Origin: Flavobacteriaceae bacterium
Lineage (GTDB): Bacteria > Bacteroidota > Bacteroidia > Flavobacteriales > Flavobacteriaceae
Length of the DNA stretch: 18,227 nt
NCBI GenBank assembly: GCA_019752245.1
Contig: JAIEMH010000178.1
Span: 1-18,227, forward strand
Reading direction: 5' to 3'
Numbering within the stretch: position 1 is the stretch's first letter; the number at the start of each line of letters is the position of its first letter. Position numbers and translations under genes: made by a program. Of the stretch, positions 7,419-15,150 are shown piece by piece. The notes under the pieces were generated by a model, which was not told where the DNA came from, ran no database searches, and was given only the letters and a program-made list of their open reading frames with translations.

Positions 7419-7426
7419 TACTTTTG
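7419..7426 (+). promoter_or_regulatory. TAnnTTTG-like box overlapping the TTG start of the OstA-like gene
   Basis: TACTTTTG matches the -7 consensus TAnnTTTG, but its last three bases are the TTG start codon required to give the OstA-like protein a complete signal peptide. If used, transcription would start about 7 bases later and the first downstream ATG would be at 7457, which removes most of the signal peptide. The match may be fortuitous. Confidence 0.35.
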
Positions 7427-9403
7427 AAAAAGACGATATTTATACTGAGTTTTCTAATGATGAACATTGCATTTGTATTTGCCCAAAAAGCAAAAACAAT
7501 TGTTATTGAAAATTCTGATTTCTCAGATATTAATCAATTTGAAATTCCAGACGCGGTGCTTTTAACAGGTAATGTGAGATTGAGTCATGATGGCGCAATA
7601 ATGACTTGCAACAAAGCCTATTATTATCAAAAAGAAAATTATATCAAAGCATTTGGAGATGTTCAAATGGTGCAAGGTGATACGCTTTATTTAAATAGTA
7701 AATATGCCGAGTATAATGGAAATATCAAAAAAGCATTTGCGGCAGGAAATGTGGTTATGACTTCGCCCGAGTCAACAATGACAACCGATACTATTCACTT
7801 TGACAGAAACACTCAAGAAGCTTATTTTAATTCAAACGGAACCATTGTAAATAAAAACAATACCTTAAAAAGTAAAGCAGGACGTTATTATTTAAAGGAA
7901 AAAAAATACCAATTCTTATCTGCTGTTGAGTTAAAAAACCCAGAATATACTATAAAGACAAATCATTTAGATTATAAAACAACTCAAGGAAATTCTGACT
8001 TAAAAGGACCATCAACTATTGTAAGTAAAGAAACCTTTATTTATACAGAAAACGGACATTATAATAGCAAGAACAATACAGGACATTTTCTCCAAAAATC
8101 TTATATAAAATATAAAGACCGGTTAATAGAAGGCGACAGTTTATATTATGATAGAAAAATCGAATATGCCTCTGGAACTAACAATGTAAAAATTACAGAT
8201 TCCATTAATAAAGCCATCATCAAAGGACATTATGGCGAAGTTTTTAAACAAAAAGACTCGGTTTATATAACCAAACATGCTTCTATTAGATATAAAGTTG
8301 AAAACGATTCTATGTTTATTCATGCTAAAAAAATATTCTTAACAGGAAAAACAGGTGAGAGAATAGTTAGAGGTCAAAAAAATGTACGTTTTTTCAAAAC
8401 AGATTTAAGTGGTAAGTGTGATTCTATTCATTCCGATCAAAAAAGAGCTTTAACACAACTTATTGGAAAACCAATTCTTTGGAATTTTGAAAACCAACTA
8501 ACAGGTGATGTAATGCATTTAATAGGTGATAATAAAACAGAAAAACTAGATTCACTTAAAGTGTTAAACAATACTTTTATTATTTCAAAAGATACAATTG
8601 GTGACGGTTTTAATCAGATAAAAGGTTTAAATCTTTACGGAAAGTTTCTAGAAAATAAACTTCATGAAGTCGATGTTATTAAAAATACGGAGGTTGTTTA
8701 TTACATGCGAAATGACAAAAACGAACTGATAGGTATCAATAAAAATGTTAGTAGCAAGATTAATATGATAATGGATGATAAAAGTAAAGTAGAAACAATT
8801 ACTTTTTTCAACAATGTAGATGGTGATATTTATCCAGAAAAAGATTTACCCGAAAATGCCAGAAAACTGCGAGGTTTTGTATGGAGAGGCGATGAACGAA
8901 TAAAGACAAAAGAAGATATTTTTCCAGAAGATGAGGTGGAATTGGATAAAAAAATAGTGGAGGAAAGTAAGGCTAAATTTGTAGAACAAAACAACAAACA
9001 AGAAGCAGCCGAAATCAATCAAATAATTTCAAAAATCAAACCTAATGAAACTTCATATGGAGATTCTTTTATGGGTAACCTAGAAACCATAGACAATAAT
9101 AATAATTTATTAAAAGTATCTGGATGGGCATTTTTTAAAAATCAATCACCAAACAAGACAAGAATAATTGTATTATTGTTAAAAGATGGAGTTGCAACAA
9201 AATTTAAAGTTCAAAGAGTACCTAGATTCGATGTGACTACCTATTTTAAATTAGATTATAATGTTGATAATTGTGGATATGTAGCAACTTTTGATAGTTC
9301 AAATTTAAAAAAAGGAACTTATCAATTGGCAGTATATCTCAAAAATGAAGAAACAAACAAAGAGGGATTACTTTTAACAGATAAAACTCTTGATAAACAA
9401 TAA
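7424..9403 (+). CDS. OstA/LptA-like periplasmic protein with an extra C-terminal domain
   Basis: This 659-residue exported protein starts at a TTG (7424). That start gives a proper signal peptide (KKTIFILSFLMMNIAFVFAQ). Residues about 24-480 are OstA-like beta-jellyroll repeats: LLTGNVRLSHDGAIMTCNKA, YIKAFGDVQMVQGDTLYLNS, KAFAAGNVVMTSPES, and later GKCDSIHSDQ and LIGDNKTEKLDSLKVLNNTF. The family relates to LptA and the N-terminal domain of LptD, which carry LPS across the periplasm. A low-complexity charged linker (about 505-540) is followed by a separate domain at about 544-659 with VSGWAFFKNQ, RFDVTTYFK, NCGYVATFDSSNLKKGTYQL and a GLLLTDK end. I recall similar GWAF-type beta domains on membrane glycosyltransferases, but not on OstA proteins. 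The gene lies between rmlD and a methyltransferase, inside the polysaccharide cluster. Confidence 0.85.
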   Translation: MKKTIFILSFLMMNIAFVFAQKAKTIVIENSDFSDINQFEIPDAVLLTGNVRLSHDGAIMTCNKAYYYQKENYIKAFGDVQMVQGDTLYLNSKYAEYNGNIKKAFAAGNVVMTSPESTMTTDTIHFDRNTQEAYFNSNGTIVNKNNTLKSKAGRYYLKEKKYQFLSAVELKNPEYTIKTNHLDYKTTQGNSDLKGPSTIVSKETFIYTENGHYNSKNNTGHFLQKSYIKYKDRLIEGDSLYYDRKIEYASGTNNVKITDSINKAIIKGHYGEVFKQKDSVYITKHASIRYKVENDSMFIHAKKIFLTGKTGERIVRGQKNVRFFKTDLSGKCDSIHSDQKRALTQLIGKPILWNFENQLTGDVMHLIGDNKTEKLDSLKVLNNTFIISKDTIGDGFNQIKGLNLYGKFLENKLHEVDVIKNTEVVYYMRNDKNELIGINKNVSSKINMIMDDKSKVETITFFNNVDGDIYPEKDLPENARKLRGFVWRGDERIKTKEDIFPEDEVELDKKIVEESKAKFVEQNNKQEAAEINQIISKIKPNETSYGDSFMGNLETIDNNNNLLKVSGWAFFKNQSPNKTRIIVLLLKDGVATKFKVQRVPRFDVTTYFKLDYNVDNCGYVATFDSSNLKKGTYQLAVYLKNEETNKEGLLLTDKTLDKQ

Positions 9404-9429
9404 AATAAACTTACAATAATCATTAAAAA

Positions 9430-10170
9430 ATGTCAAAAGATCAAAAACAAGCTTGGTTAGACTACTCAAAAGGGATTACCATTGAACATATTAAAAAAGC
9501 ATACAACAATCCAACTAGTTTTCAAGCAGAATTTAATGTTGTGCTAAACAAATTAGTATCCGAAAATAATTTGCAGTCAGCGATAGAGATCGGTTGCGAA
9601 GCTGGAATTAGTTTAATGTTACTTAATAAATCGTTAAGCCAGTCTGCTTTTTTAGATTATGACCATACTATTTTAGAAAAAGTTGAAATAGTATGTAGCG
9701 ACTTAAAGTTTAAAGGCACTAAATGTATTTGCGAAGATATGTTTACTATGAATTCTATCCCAAACGAATCGTATGATTTAGCATATAATTCAGGAGTTAT
9801 AGAACATTATACCAAAGACATTAGAGAAAAAGCTATAAAATCATATACTCGAATTACTAAAAAAGGAGGTTATGTAATTGTTGCTTATCCAAATCATCAT
9901 ACTTTTCCTTACAGACTTTCGTATTTAATTGGACGAATGTTAGGTAAAAAAGTTTGGCCTTGGCCTAAAGAATACAAGTTTTATGATTTAAAAGATGAAA
10001 TGAAAGCAGCCGGTTTAAATTATATTAGTAGAACCACTATGGACCGAGATACGCTTTTTAAACAATGGGTAACTAAATATAAAATTACACGAAAATTCTT
10101 TTTATTTTTAGATAAATTTATGCACTTTGAGGGTTATTTAACTGTTTGCATTGCTCAAAAACCAGTTTAA
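9430..10170 (+). CDS. Class I SAM-dependent methyltransferase
   Basis: This 246-residue cytosolic protein has a Rossmann-type methyltransferase core. Motif I is AIEIGCEAGIS at 51-61, an acidic strand end FLDYD is at 74-78, NSGVIEHY is at 120-127, and the post-core strand GGYVIVAYPN is at 146-155. Motif I departs from the usual D/E-x-G-x-G-x-G, with Glu-Ala where a Gly is common. Motif and location in the cluster suggest methylation of a sugar or of a lipid-linked intermediate, but the substrate cannot be told from the sequence. It begins 26 bases after the OstA-like stop. After it there is a 95-base very AT-rich gap (10171-10265) with no clear promoter. Confidence 0.85.
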   Translation: MSKDQKQAWLDYSKGITIEHIKKAYNNPTSFQAEFNVVLNKLVSENNLQSAIEIGCEAGISLMLLNKSLSQSAFLDYDHTILEKVEIVCSDLKFKGTKCICEDMFTMNSIPNESYDLAYNSGVIEHYTKDIREKAIKSYTRITKKGGYVIVAYPNHHTFPYRLSYLIGRMLGKKVWPWPKEYKFYDLKDEMKAAGLNYISRTTMDRDTLFKQWVTKYKITRKFFLFLDKFMHFEGYLTVCIAQKPV

Positions 10171-10265
10171 TAAAATAAAAACCAGTATTAATCAAAACTA
10201 GTTGAAACTATAAAAATAAAATAAATATAATATTTAATGTAATATTACAAAAAAATTAAAAAACT

Positions 10266-11402
10266 GTGAAATCAAAACTTAAAATTGCCTTTTTAACCTC
10301 TACGGACCCAAATGACAGAAAATCTTGGTCTGGTATTCATTATAAAATGCTTGAAGGTTTAAAAAATCATTTTGAAATTGTTGATACCATTGGTCCGATT
10401 AATAATGTTTTTATAAAATCATTAGGTATTATAAATCGAATAACTCTTTTTATTTTTTCAAAGCGATACAATCATCGACACAGTTTTTTTAAATCCTTTT
10501 TAAGTGCAAAAATTATCAAACATCGCTTAAAAAAACAAAATTATGACTTTATATTTGCACCATCAGTCCCAGCTGAAATTGCCTTATTAAAAACTGATAT
10601 TCCTATTTTATATACCTCAGACTCTTCATTTGGGCAACTTAATAATTATTACGAAGGTTTTACTAAATTGTTTGATTTTTCTATTAAAGAATCTAACATA
10701 AATCAAAAAAAAACAATTCAAAAAGCTGCTATTTTAAGTTATTCTTCCCATTGGGCTGCAAATTATGTTAATGAATTTTACAAACCCCAAGGAAAAGTTT
10801 TTGTGAATGCTTATGGAGCAAATATTAATGAAGAAAATATAAATTATAAACCTAAAACTATAGACAAAAATAAAGAGATAAAATTACTTTTTATTGGGGT
10901 TGAGTGGGAACGAAAAGGCGGAAAAATTATATTTGAAACATTTTTAGAATTATTAAAAAACTATAATGTCAAATTGACTGTTTGTGGTTGCATACCGCCA
11001 GTTAAACATCAATCAATGACTGTTATACCGTTTTTAAATAAAAACGATAAAAATGATTTTAAAAAATTTAATTCATTAATGGAAGAAAGTCATTTTTTAT
11101 TTGTTCCGAGTAAAGCGGAATGTTATGGTATTGTTTTTTGTGAAGCTAGTGCATACGGTGTTCCCAGTATTTCAAGAAATACAGGAGGAATAAGTGGTGC
11201 AGTTCAAAACAACATTAACGGAATATTATTAGAACCAAAGGAAACTTTTCAGGCTTATGTCGAAGTTTTTAAAAATTTAATTGAAAATCCATTAAAGTAT
11301 GAAAAATTAAGTCAATCGTCTAGAGATTTATATTTAAACAAATTAAATTGGAAAGTTTGGAGTAAAGAAATTTCTAATTTGATAATAAATTATAAAAAGT
11401 GA
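10266..11402 (+). CDS. GT-B glycosyltransferase (GT4-like)
   Basis: This 378-residue protein starts at a GTG (10266) giving KSKLKIAFLTSTDPNDRKSW, a typical first beta strand of a GT-B fold, with a SGIHYKMLEGL segment after it. The donor-binding C-terminal domain (about 205-370) has LLFIGVEWERKGG, and the retaining-GT4 E-x7-E motif ECYGIVFCEA with Glu285 and Glu293, followed by GVPSISRNTGGI. It would transfer an activated sugar onto a lipid-linked repeat-unit intermediate at the inner membrane face. The sugar cannot be predicted. It overlaps the next gene by four bases (GTGA), so the two are translationally coupled. The region from here to 13977 is visibly more AT-rich than the rml genes, consistent with acquired surface-polysaccharide genes. 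Confidence 0.92.
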   Translation: MKSKLKIAFLTSTDPNDRKSWSGIHYKMLEGLKNHFEIVDTIGPINNVFIKSLGIINRITLFIFSKRYNHRHSFFKSFLSAKIIKHRLKKQNYDFIFAPSVPAEIALLKTDIPILYTSDSSFGQLNNYYEGFTKLFDFSIKESNINQKKTIQKAAILSYSSHWAANYVNEFYKPQGKVFVNAYGANINEENINYKPKTIDKNKEIKLLFIGVEWERKGGKIIFETFLELLKNYNVKLTVCGCIPPVKHQSMTVIPFLNKNDKNDFKKFNSLMEESHFLFVPSKAECYGIVFCEASAYGVPSISRNTGGISGAVQNNINGILLEPKETFQAYVEVFKNLIENPLKYEKLSQSSRDLYLNKLNWKVWSKEISNLIINYKK

Positions 11403-12703
11403 GTTTTTTAAAAAATACTTTAGCGGGTTTTTTAAAAGACACCAATATTAAATATCTTTTTTCTAAAGGATTAATATCTCTTGGTTTCCGAGTTTTAGGG
11501 GTGTGTTTTAGTTTTTATACCATTAAACTAATTTCAAATTTTTATTTTGCAAAAGTTTACGGAACCTTCTCATTAGCACAAACTATAATTCAATTGTTGT
11601 GTGTAATACTTACTTTAGGGGTTCAAAACACCATAATTGTAGAGGTAAATAGAAATATTGAACAAAAAGATTTTTCTGCTCAAAATTTTCTATTCCATGT
11701 TATCAAATTAGTTTTATTTGTATCAATTATTCCTGTTTTTTTAATTTACTTTTTTGCTCCACAAATTGCTATATTTATTTTTCACAAAACACAATTAACT
11801 TCTGTTTTTCAGTTAATTGCTATTTCACTGCCCTTTTTTTTACTTCATGAAATTGCTGTTTATTATTTTATTGCGACAAAAAAATTAATACTTTTTGGAT
11901 GGTTTATGTTTATTATTCCAAATGTGCTTTTTTTTACATTTATTTTTTTGTTCAGAAATGATTCAATAAACGCATACAATATTGTAAGTTTCTATGGAAT
12001 TTCATTTCTTATAACACTAATAATTGAATTCTGTTTTATCTTTTTTAAACAAATTAATTTTTCTAAACCGCAATTTTCTTATAAAAAAACATTAATTGCC
12101 TCGTTACCAATGATGTTTTCTGGCGTGATGAGTTTTTTAATTAATTGGACAGATGTTTTGATGTTAGGATCGTTTTCGACCGAAGAAAATGTAGGAATTT
12201 ATAACGCCGCATTTAAAGTGGGAATGATTGTTTATATCATAATAATTTCAATGAGTATTGTTATCGGGCCAAAAGTAACCGAGGCTTATGAATCTAAAAA
12301 TTTTTCAGAATTAAAAAAAATTATTCAAAAAGCAACGCAACTTATTACATTTGTAACCTTGCCAATTGTGCTATTGATAATAATTTTCAGCGAATATCTT
12401 TTAAGTTATTTTGGCAACGCTTTTATTGCAGGAAAAACGGTTTTAATAATAATAGCAATTTCAACATTTATTAGTGCAGTTTGTGGAAATGTAGATTTAA
12501 TTTTAAATTTAACAAATAACAAAAAATTGGTTTTTTATATAAATATTTTCGTTTTTCTAATAAATCTAATCTTAAACTATTTTCTAATTCCTACTTATGG
12601 AATTAATGGTTCGGCTATTGCCAGTTTAATTGCCACAATAGTTTTGAATTTTACTTGTGTCTATTTCATTAAAAAGAAATTTGGATATTACACACTGATT
12701 TAA
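11399..12703 (+). CDS. wzx: Wzx-type oligosaccharide flippase
   Basis: This 434-residue integral membrane protein starts at a GTG at 11399 inside the preceding stop codon. It has about 12 hydrophobic segments spread along the chain, as in the MOP/MATE polysaccharide-transporter family. Characteristic points are the N-terminal ISLGFRVLGVCFSFYTIKLI region, KVYGTFSLAQTII, the central LPMMFSGVMSFLINWTDVLM helix with its conserved Asp, GIYNAAFKVG, and the C-terminal YGINGSAIASLIA. It would flip the undecaprenyl-linked repeat unit from the cytoplasmic to the periplasmic side of the inner membrane. It sits between a glycosyltransferase and a polymerase-like gene, the usual Wzx/Wzy arrangement. A teichoic-acid-type exporter of the same fold is less likely here. 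Confidence 0.9.
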   Translation: MSFLKNTLAGFLKDTNIKYLFSKGLISLGFRVLGVCFSFYTIKLISNFYFAKVYGTFSLAQTIIQLLCVILTLGVQNTIIVEVNRNIEQKDFSAQNFLFHVIKLVLFVSIIPVFLIYFFAPQIAIFIFHKTQLTSVFQLIAISLPFFLLHEIAVYYFIATKKLILFGWFMFIIPNVLFFTFIFLFRNDSINAYNIVSFYGISFLITLIIEFCFIFFKQINFSKPQFSYKKTLIASLPMMFSGVMSFLINWTDVLMLGSFSTEENVGIYNAAFKVGMIVYIIIISMSIVIGPKVTEAYESKNFSELKKIIQKATQLITFVTLPIVLLIIIFSEYLLSYFGNAFIAGKTVLIIIAISTFISAVCGNVDLILNLTNNKKLVFYINIFVFLINLILNYFLIPTYGINGSAIASLIATIVLNFTCVYFIKKKFGYYTLI

Positions 12704-12726
12704 AAGCAAATAAATTGAATTAAATT

Positions 12727-13977
12727 ATGGCATTCGTTTTAAAAAAAAATAAATTTTATTTCGCACTTTTCGCACTTTGTTTAATGATTCCTTATTATGG
12801 GAGTTACGAACTAACTTTTTTAATATGGTCTTTTAGTGTTTTAATTACAATTCAAAAAAAATATTCACAAACATTTATAAAATATCTTTCTTGTTTTATT
12901 CTAATTTTATTGATTTCTGTTTTTAGAACAAAATTTAAAATCGAAAATATATATTCTATAATTCGGGATTTTACTTATCTTTTAAAACCAATTCTGGGTA
13001 TAATTCTTGGCTATCAAATATGTAAGTATAATTATAAAACGGCATTCTTGTCTGTAATAAAAATCAGTTATTTTGTATCTTTAATTCATGTTTTTTTTAT
13101 TTTTTTTTCTGTTTTATTTCGCAACGCACATACCGTAAATGATATTCGTTTTTATTGTGGATACTTCAGTGATTTTGAAGTTTATGGATTAATTATTTTA
13201 TTATTTCACAAAAAATTTGATATTGAAATTCACAAAAATAAATTTTATTTAATGGTAGCAATTATCACTTTTTCGAGTTTAATGTATTTATCTAGAAATA
13301 ATTTTATTCAGTTTATTATATTATTCTGTGGCTTAAAAGGTTATTTTATTTTGAATAAGAGAGCGATTTTGGCAATTACTTCACTAACTTTATTTACGGT
13401 TATTTCATACTTGATTATTTTAGCAATAAATCCAAAAAGAAATGGAGTTGGTTTTGAAGCTTTTTTATATAAAGTTAAAATAGCACCTACAGAAGCTTTT
13501 AAAAGTAAAATAAAAACTCACGATAATATCGATTTTAACGATAATTACAGATCGGTTGAAATTATAAATACGATTCGCCAAATGCAATATAAAGGAAGTC
13601 TAACTATGTTATTAGGCGAGGGTTTGGGTTCAAAGGTGGATTTAAAACAAAAAGTTTGGCTCGGTGATTTAGAAATGAGATATATTTATGTGTTACATAA
13701 TGCATTTATGACAACCTATCTCAAATCAGGTATTTTGGGCATATTATTGTTATTATATTCCATATATTTGATATACAATCAGCCAAAATCTAAAATACCA
13801 ATAAACAAAAATATTAATTTTTTATTAGTTGGAACGGCTATGTTTTTGTTAATTTCAAACTGGGTTCTTATGGGATATTATTTTACCGAAGATTCCAAAT
13901 CAATTCTGGTTGGTTTTTTAATAGCATATAAAGAAATAACTGACAAAAATGAATTACTCAAAAACGGATTTGCTTAA
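12727..13977 (+). CDS. wzy: Wzy-like O-antigen polymerase (membrane protein)
   Basis: This 416-residue polytopic membrane protein has about 10-11 hydrophobic segments and one larger hydrophilic loop at about residues 236-325. That loop carries GEGLGSKVDLKQ and LHNAFMTTYLKSGILGI, the loop pattern of O-antigen polymerase and ligase proteins. Overall identity in this class is low, so the function is inferred from topology, the loop and the place directly after wzx. It would join repeat units into a polymer in the periplasm. Its last 24 bases overlap, tail to tail, the end of wecB on the opposite strand, with no spacer for separate terminators. The ATG at 12727 gives a lysine-rich cytoplasmic N-terminus before the first helix. 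Confidence 0.8.
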   Translation: MAFVLKKNKFYFALFALCLMIPYYGSYELTFLIWSFSVLITIQKKYSQTFIKYLSCFILILLISVFRTKFKIENIYSIIRDFTYLLKPILGIILGYQICKYNYKTAFLSVIKISYFVSLIHVFFIFFSVLFRNAHTVNDIRFYCGYFSDFEVYGLIILLFHKKFDIEIHKNKFYLMVAIITFSSLMYLSRNNFIQFIILFCGLKGYFILNKRAILAITSLTLFTVISYLIILAINPKRNGVGFEAFLYKVKIAPTEAFKSKIKTHDNIDFNDNYRSVEIINTIRQMQYKGSLTMLLGEGLGSKVDLKQKVWLGDLEMRYIYVLHNAFMTTYLKSGILGILLLLYSIYLIYNQPKSKIPINKNINFLLVGTAMFLLISNWVLMGYYFTEDSKSILVGFLIAYKEITDKNELLKNGFA

Positions 13978-15075
13978 AATCAATTTTACATTTTCACTGG
14001 TTTCGCCATCTCCATAAGGATTTGTTGCTTTTGAAATGGAATTATAATAGTCGTTGTTTTCTAATAATTTCTTTGTTTCTGAAACAATTTTTTCTTTGTC
14101 TGAACCTACTAAAATCGCTGTTCCGGCATCAACGCCTTCCATTCTTTCTGTAACATATCTTAAAACCAAAACAGGTTTTCCTAAACTTGGAGCTTCTTCT
14201 TGAATACCACCAGAATCGGTTAGTATTATATTACTTTTACTCATCATCCAAATAAGATCAGGATAGTCAAGAGGTGAAATTAATTTTATGTTTTTAGCAA
14301 TCAGTTTTTTATATGCAATATCCTTAACATTAGGATTAAGGTGAACAGGATATACAATTTCAACACTTTCTGAATACGTTGAAGAAATTTCAAGTAAAGC
14401 ATCACAAATATCTTCAAATGGTTTTCCGAAATTTTCTCTTCGATGACAGGTAACTAATACTATCTTTTTTGAAAAATCAATAAAATCATACTTCTCAACA
14501 AATTGATTTTCTATCATTTTTAATTTCTCTAATCCTAAAAGCAAAGCGTCTATAACGGTATTCCCAACAACGAAAACATTTTTATTGATATTCTCTTTTA
14601 TTAAACTTTCTCTAGAATTATCAGTAGGACAAAAGTGAAAAGAAGCTAAATTTGAGGTCAAAACTCTATTCATTTCCTCCGGAAATGGCGACAACATATC
14701 TCCACTTCTGAGTCCTGCTTCAATATGTACAACTTTAATTTTTTTATAAAAAGCTGCCAATGCACCTGCTAAAACAGTAGTTGTGTCACCTTGTACAAAC
14801 ACAAAATCAAACGATTCTTTACTTAAAATTTCCTCCGTAATTCTCGAAATCAAATCAGCAGTTAATTGATGAAGTGTTTGATTTGGCTTCATGATGTTCA
14901 AATCATAATCAACATTAATATTAAAAAAATGCAAAACTTGATCTAACATTTCTCTATGTTGAGCCGTAACAGCAACTTTTACATCAAATAATTCATCATT
15001 AGAAAAACATTGAATTAGCGGAGCCATTTTTATAGCTTCCGGTCGAGTTCCAAATAGAAATAGTATTTTTTTCAT
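13954..15075 (-). CDS. wecB: UDP-N-acetylglucosamine 2-epimerase (non-hydrolysing)
   Basis: From the ATG at 15075 this is a 373-residue enzyme, the usual length. It converts UDP-GlcNAc to UDP-ManNAc in the cytoplasm for surface polysaccharide. Motifs are GTRPEAIKMAP at 9-19 with Arg11, VQGDTTTVLAGA at 94-105 with Asp97, HIEAGLRSGD at 117-126 with Glu119, PEEMNR at 132-137, HRREN at 211-215, and DSGGIQEEAPSLGKPVLVLR at 287-306 with Ser288 and Glu294. The segment normally written DTTERPE is YVTERMEG here (307-314), a deviation. The reading frame is open for 31 more codons upstream (to 15168), but that extension lies over the divergent gene and its promoter, so I reject it. wecB is the only minus-strand gene of the cluster, divergent from the next glycosyltransferase and convergent with the polymerase gene. 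Confidence 0.95.
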   Translation of the reverse strand: MKKILFLFGTRPEAIKMAPLIQCFSNDELFDVKVAVTAQHREMLDQVLHFFNINVDYDLNIMKPNQTLHQLTADLISRITEEILSKESFDFVFVQGDTTTVLAGALAAFYKKIKVVHIEAGLRSGDMLSPFPEEMNRVLTSNLASFHFCPTDNSRESLIKENINKNVFVVGNTVIDALLLGLEKLKMIENQFVEKYDFIDFSKKIVLVTCHRRENFGKPFEDICDALLEISSTYSESVEIVYPVHLNPNVKDIAYKKLIAKNIKLISPLDYPDLIWMMSKSNIILTDSGGIQEEAPSLGKPVLVLRYVTERMEGVDAGTAILVGSDKEKIVSETKKLLENNDYYNSISKATNPYGDGETSENVKLILSKSVFE

Positions 15076-15104
15076 TATTAGAATAATCCTAACTTTAAGA
15101 AGTG

Positions 15105-15134
15105 TAAAACTACTAATAAAAACTATATTTGCAA
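15105..15134 (-). promoter_or_regulatory. Putative wecB promoter (TTG-N19-TAGTTTTA)
   Basis: Reading the minus strand, TTG (complement of 15132-15134) is followed after 19 bases by TAGTTTTA (complement of 15105-15112), which matches TAnnTTTG at all but its final base and has the Bacteroidota -33/-7 spacing. It ends 29 bases before the wecB ATG. The -7 box of the opposing glycosyltransferase lies inside the 19-base spacer. Confidence 0.5.
15124..15131 (+). promoter_or_regulatory. Putative -7 element of the glycosyltransferase gene at 15151
   Basis: TATATTTG matches TAnnTTTG exactly and lies 19 bases before the ATG at 15151. At the expected -33 distance the sequence is GTG (15102-15104) rather than TTG. 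It overlaps the minus-strand wecB promoter. Confidence 0.6.
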
Positions 15135-15150
15135 CTCTTAATTTGCTAAA

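Noticed and set aside
10171..10265. Short palindrome around AATATTTAATGTAATATT as a possible operator or terminator.
   Set aside because: The stretch is almost entirely A/T, so such matches are expected by chance, and no T-run or promoter consensus accompanies it.
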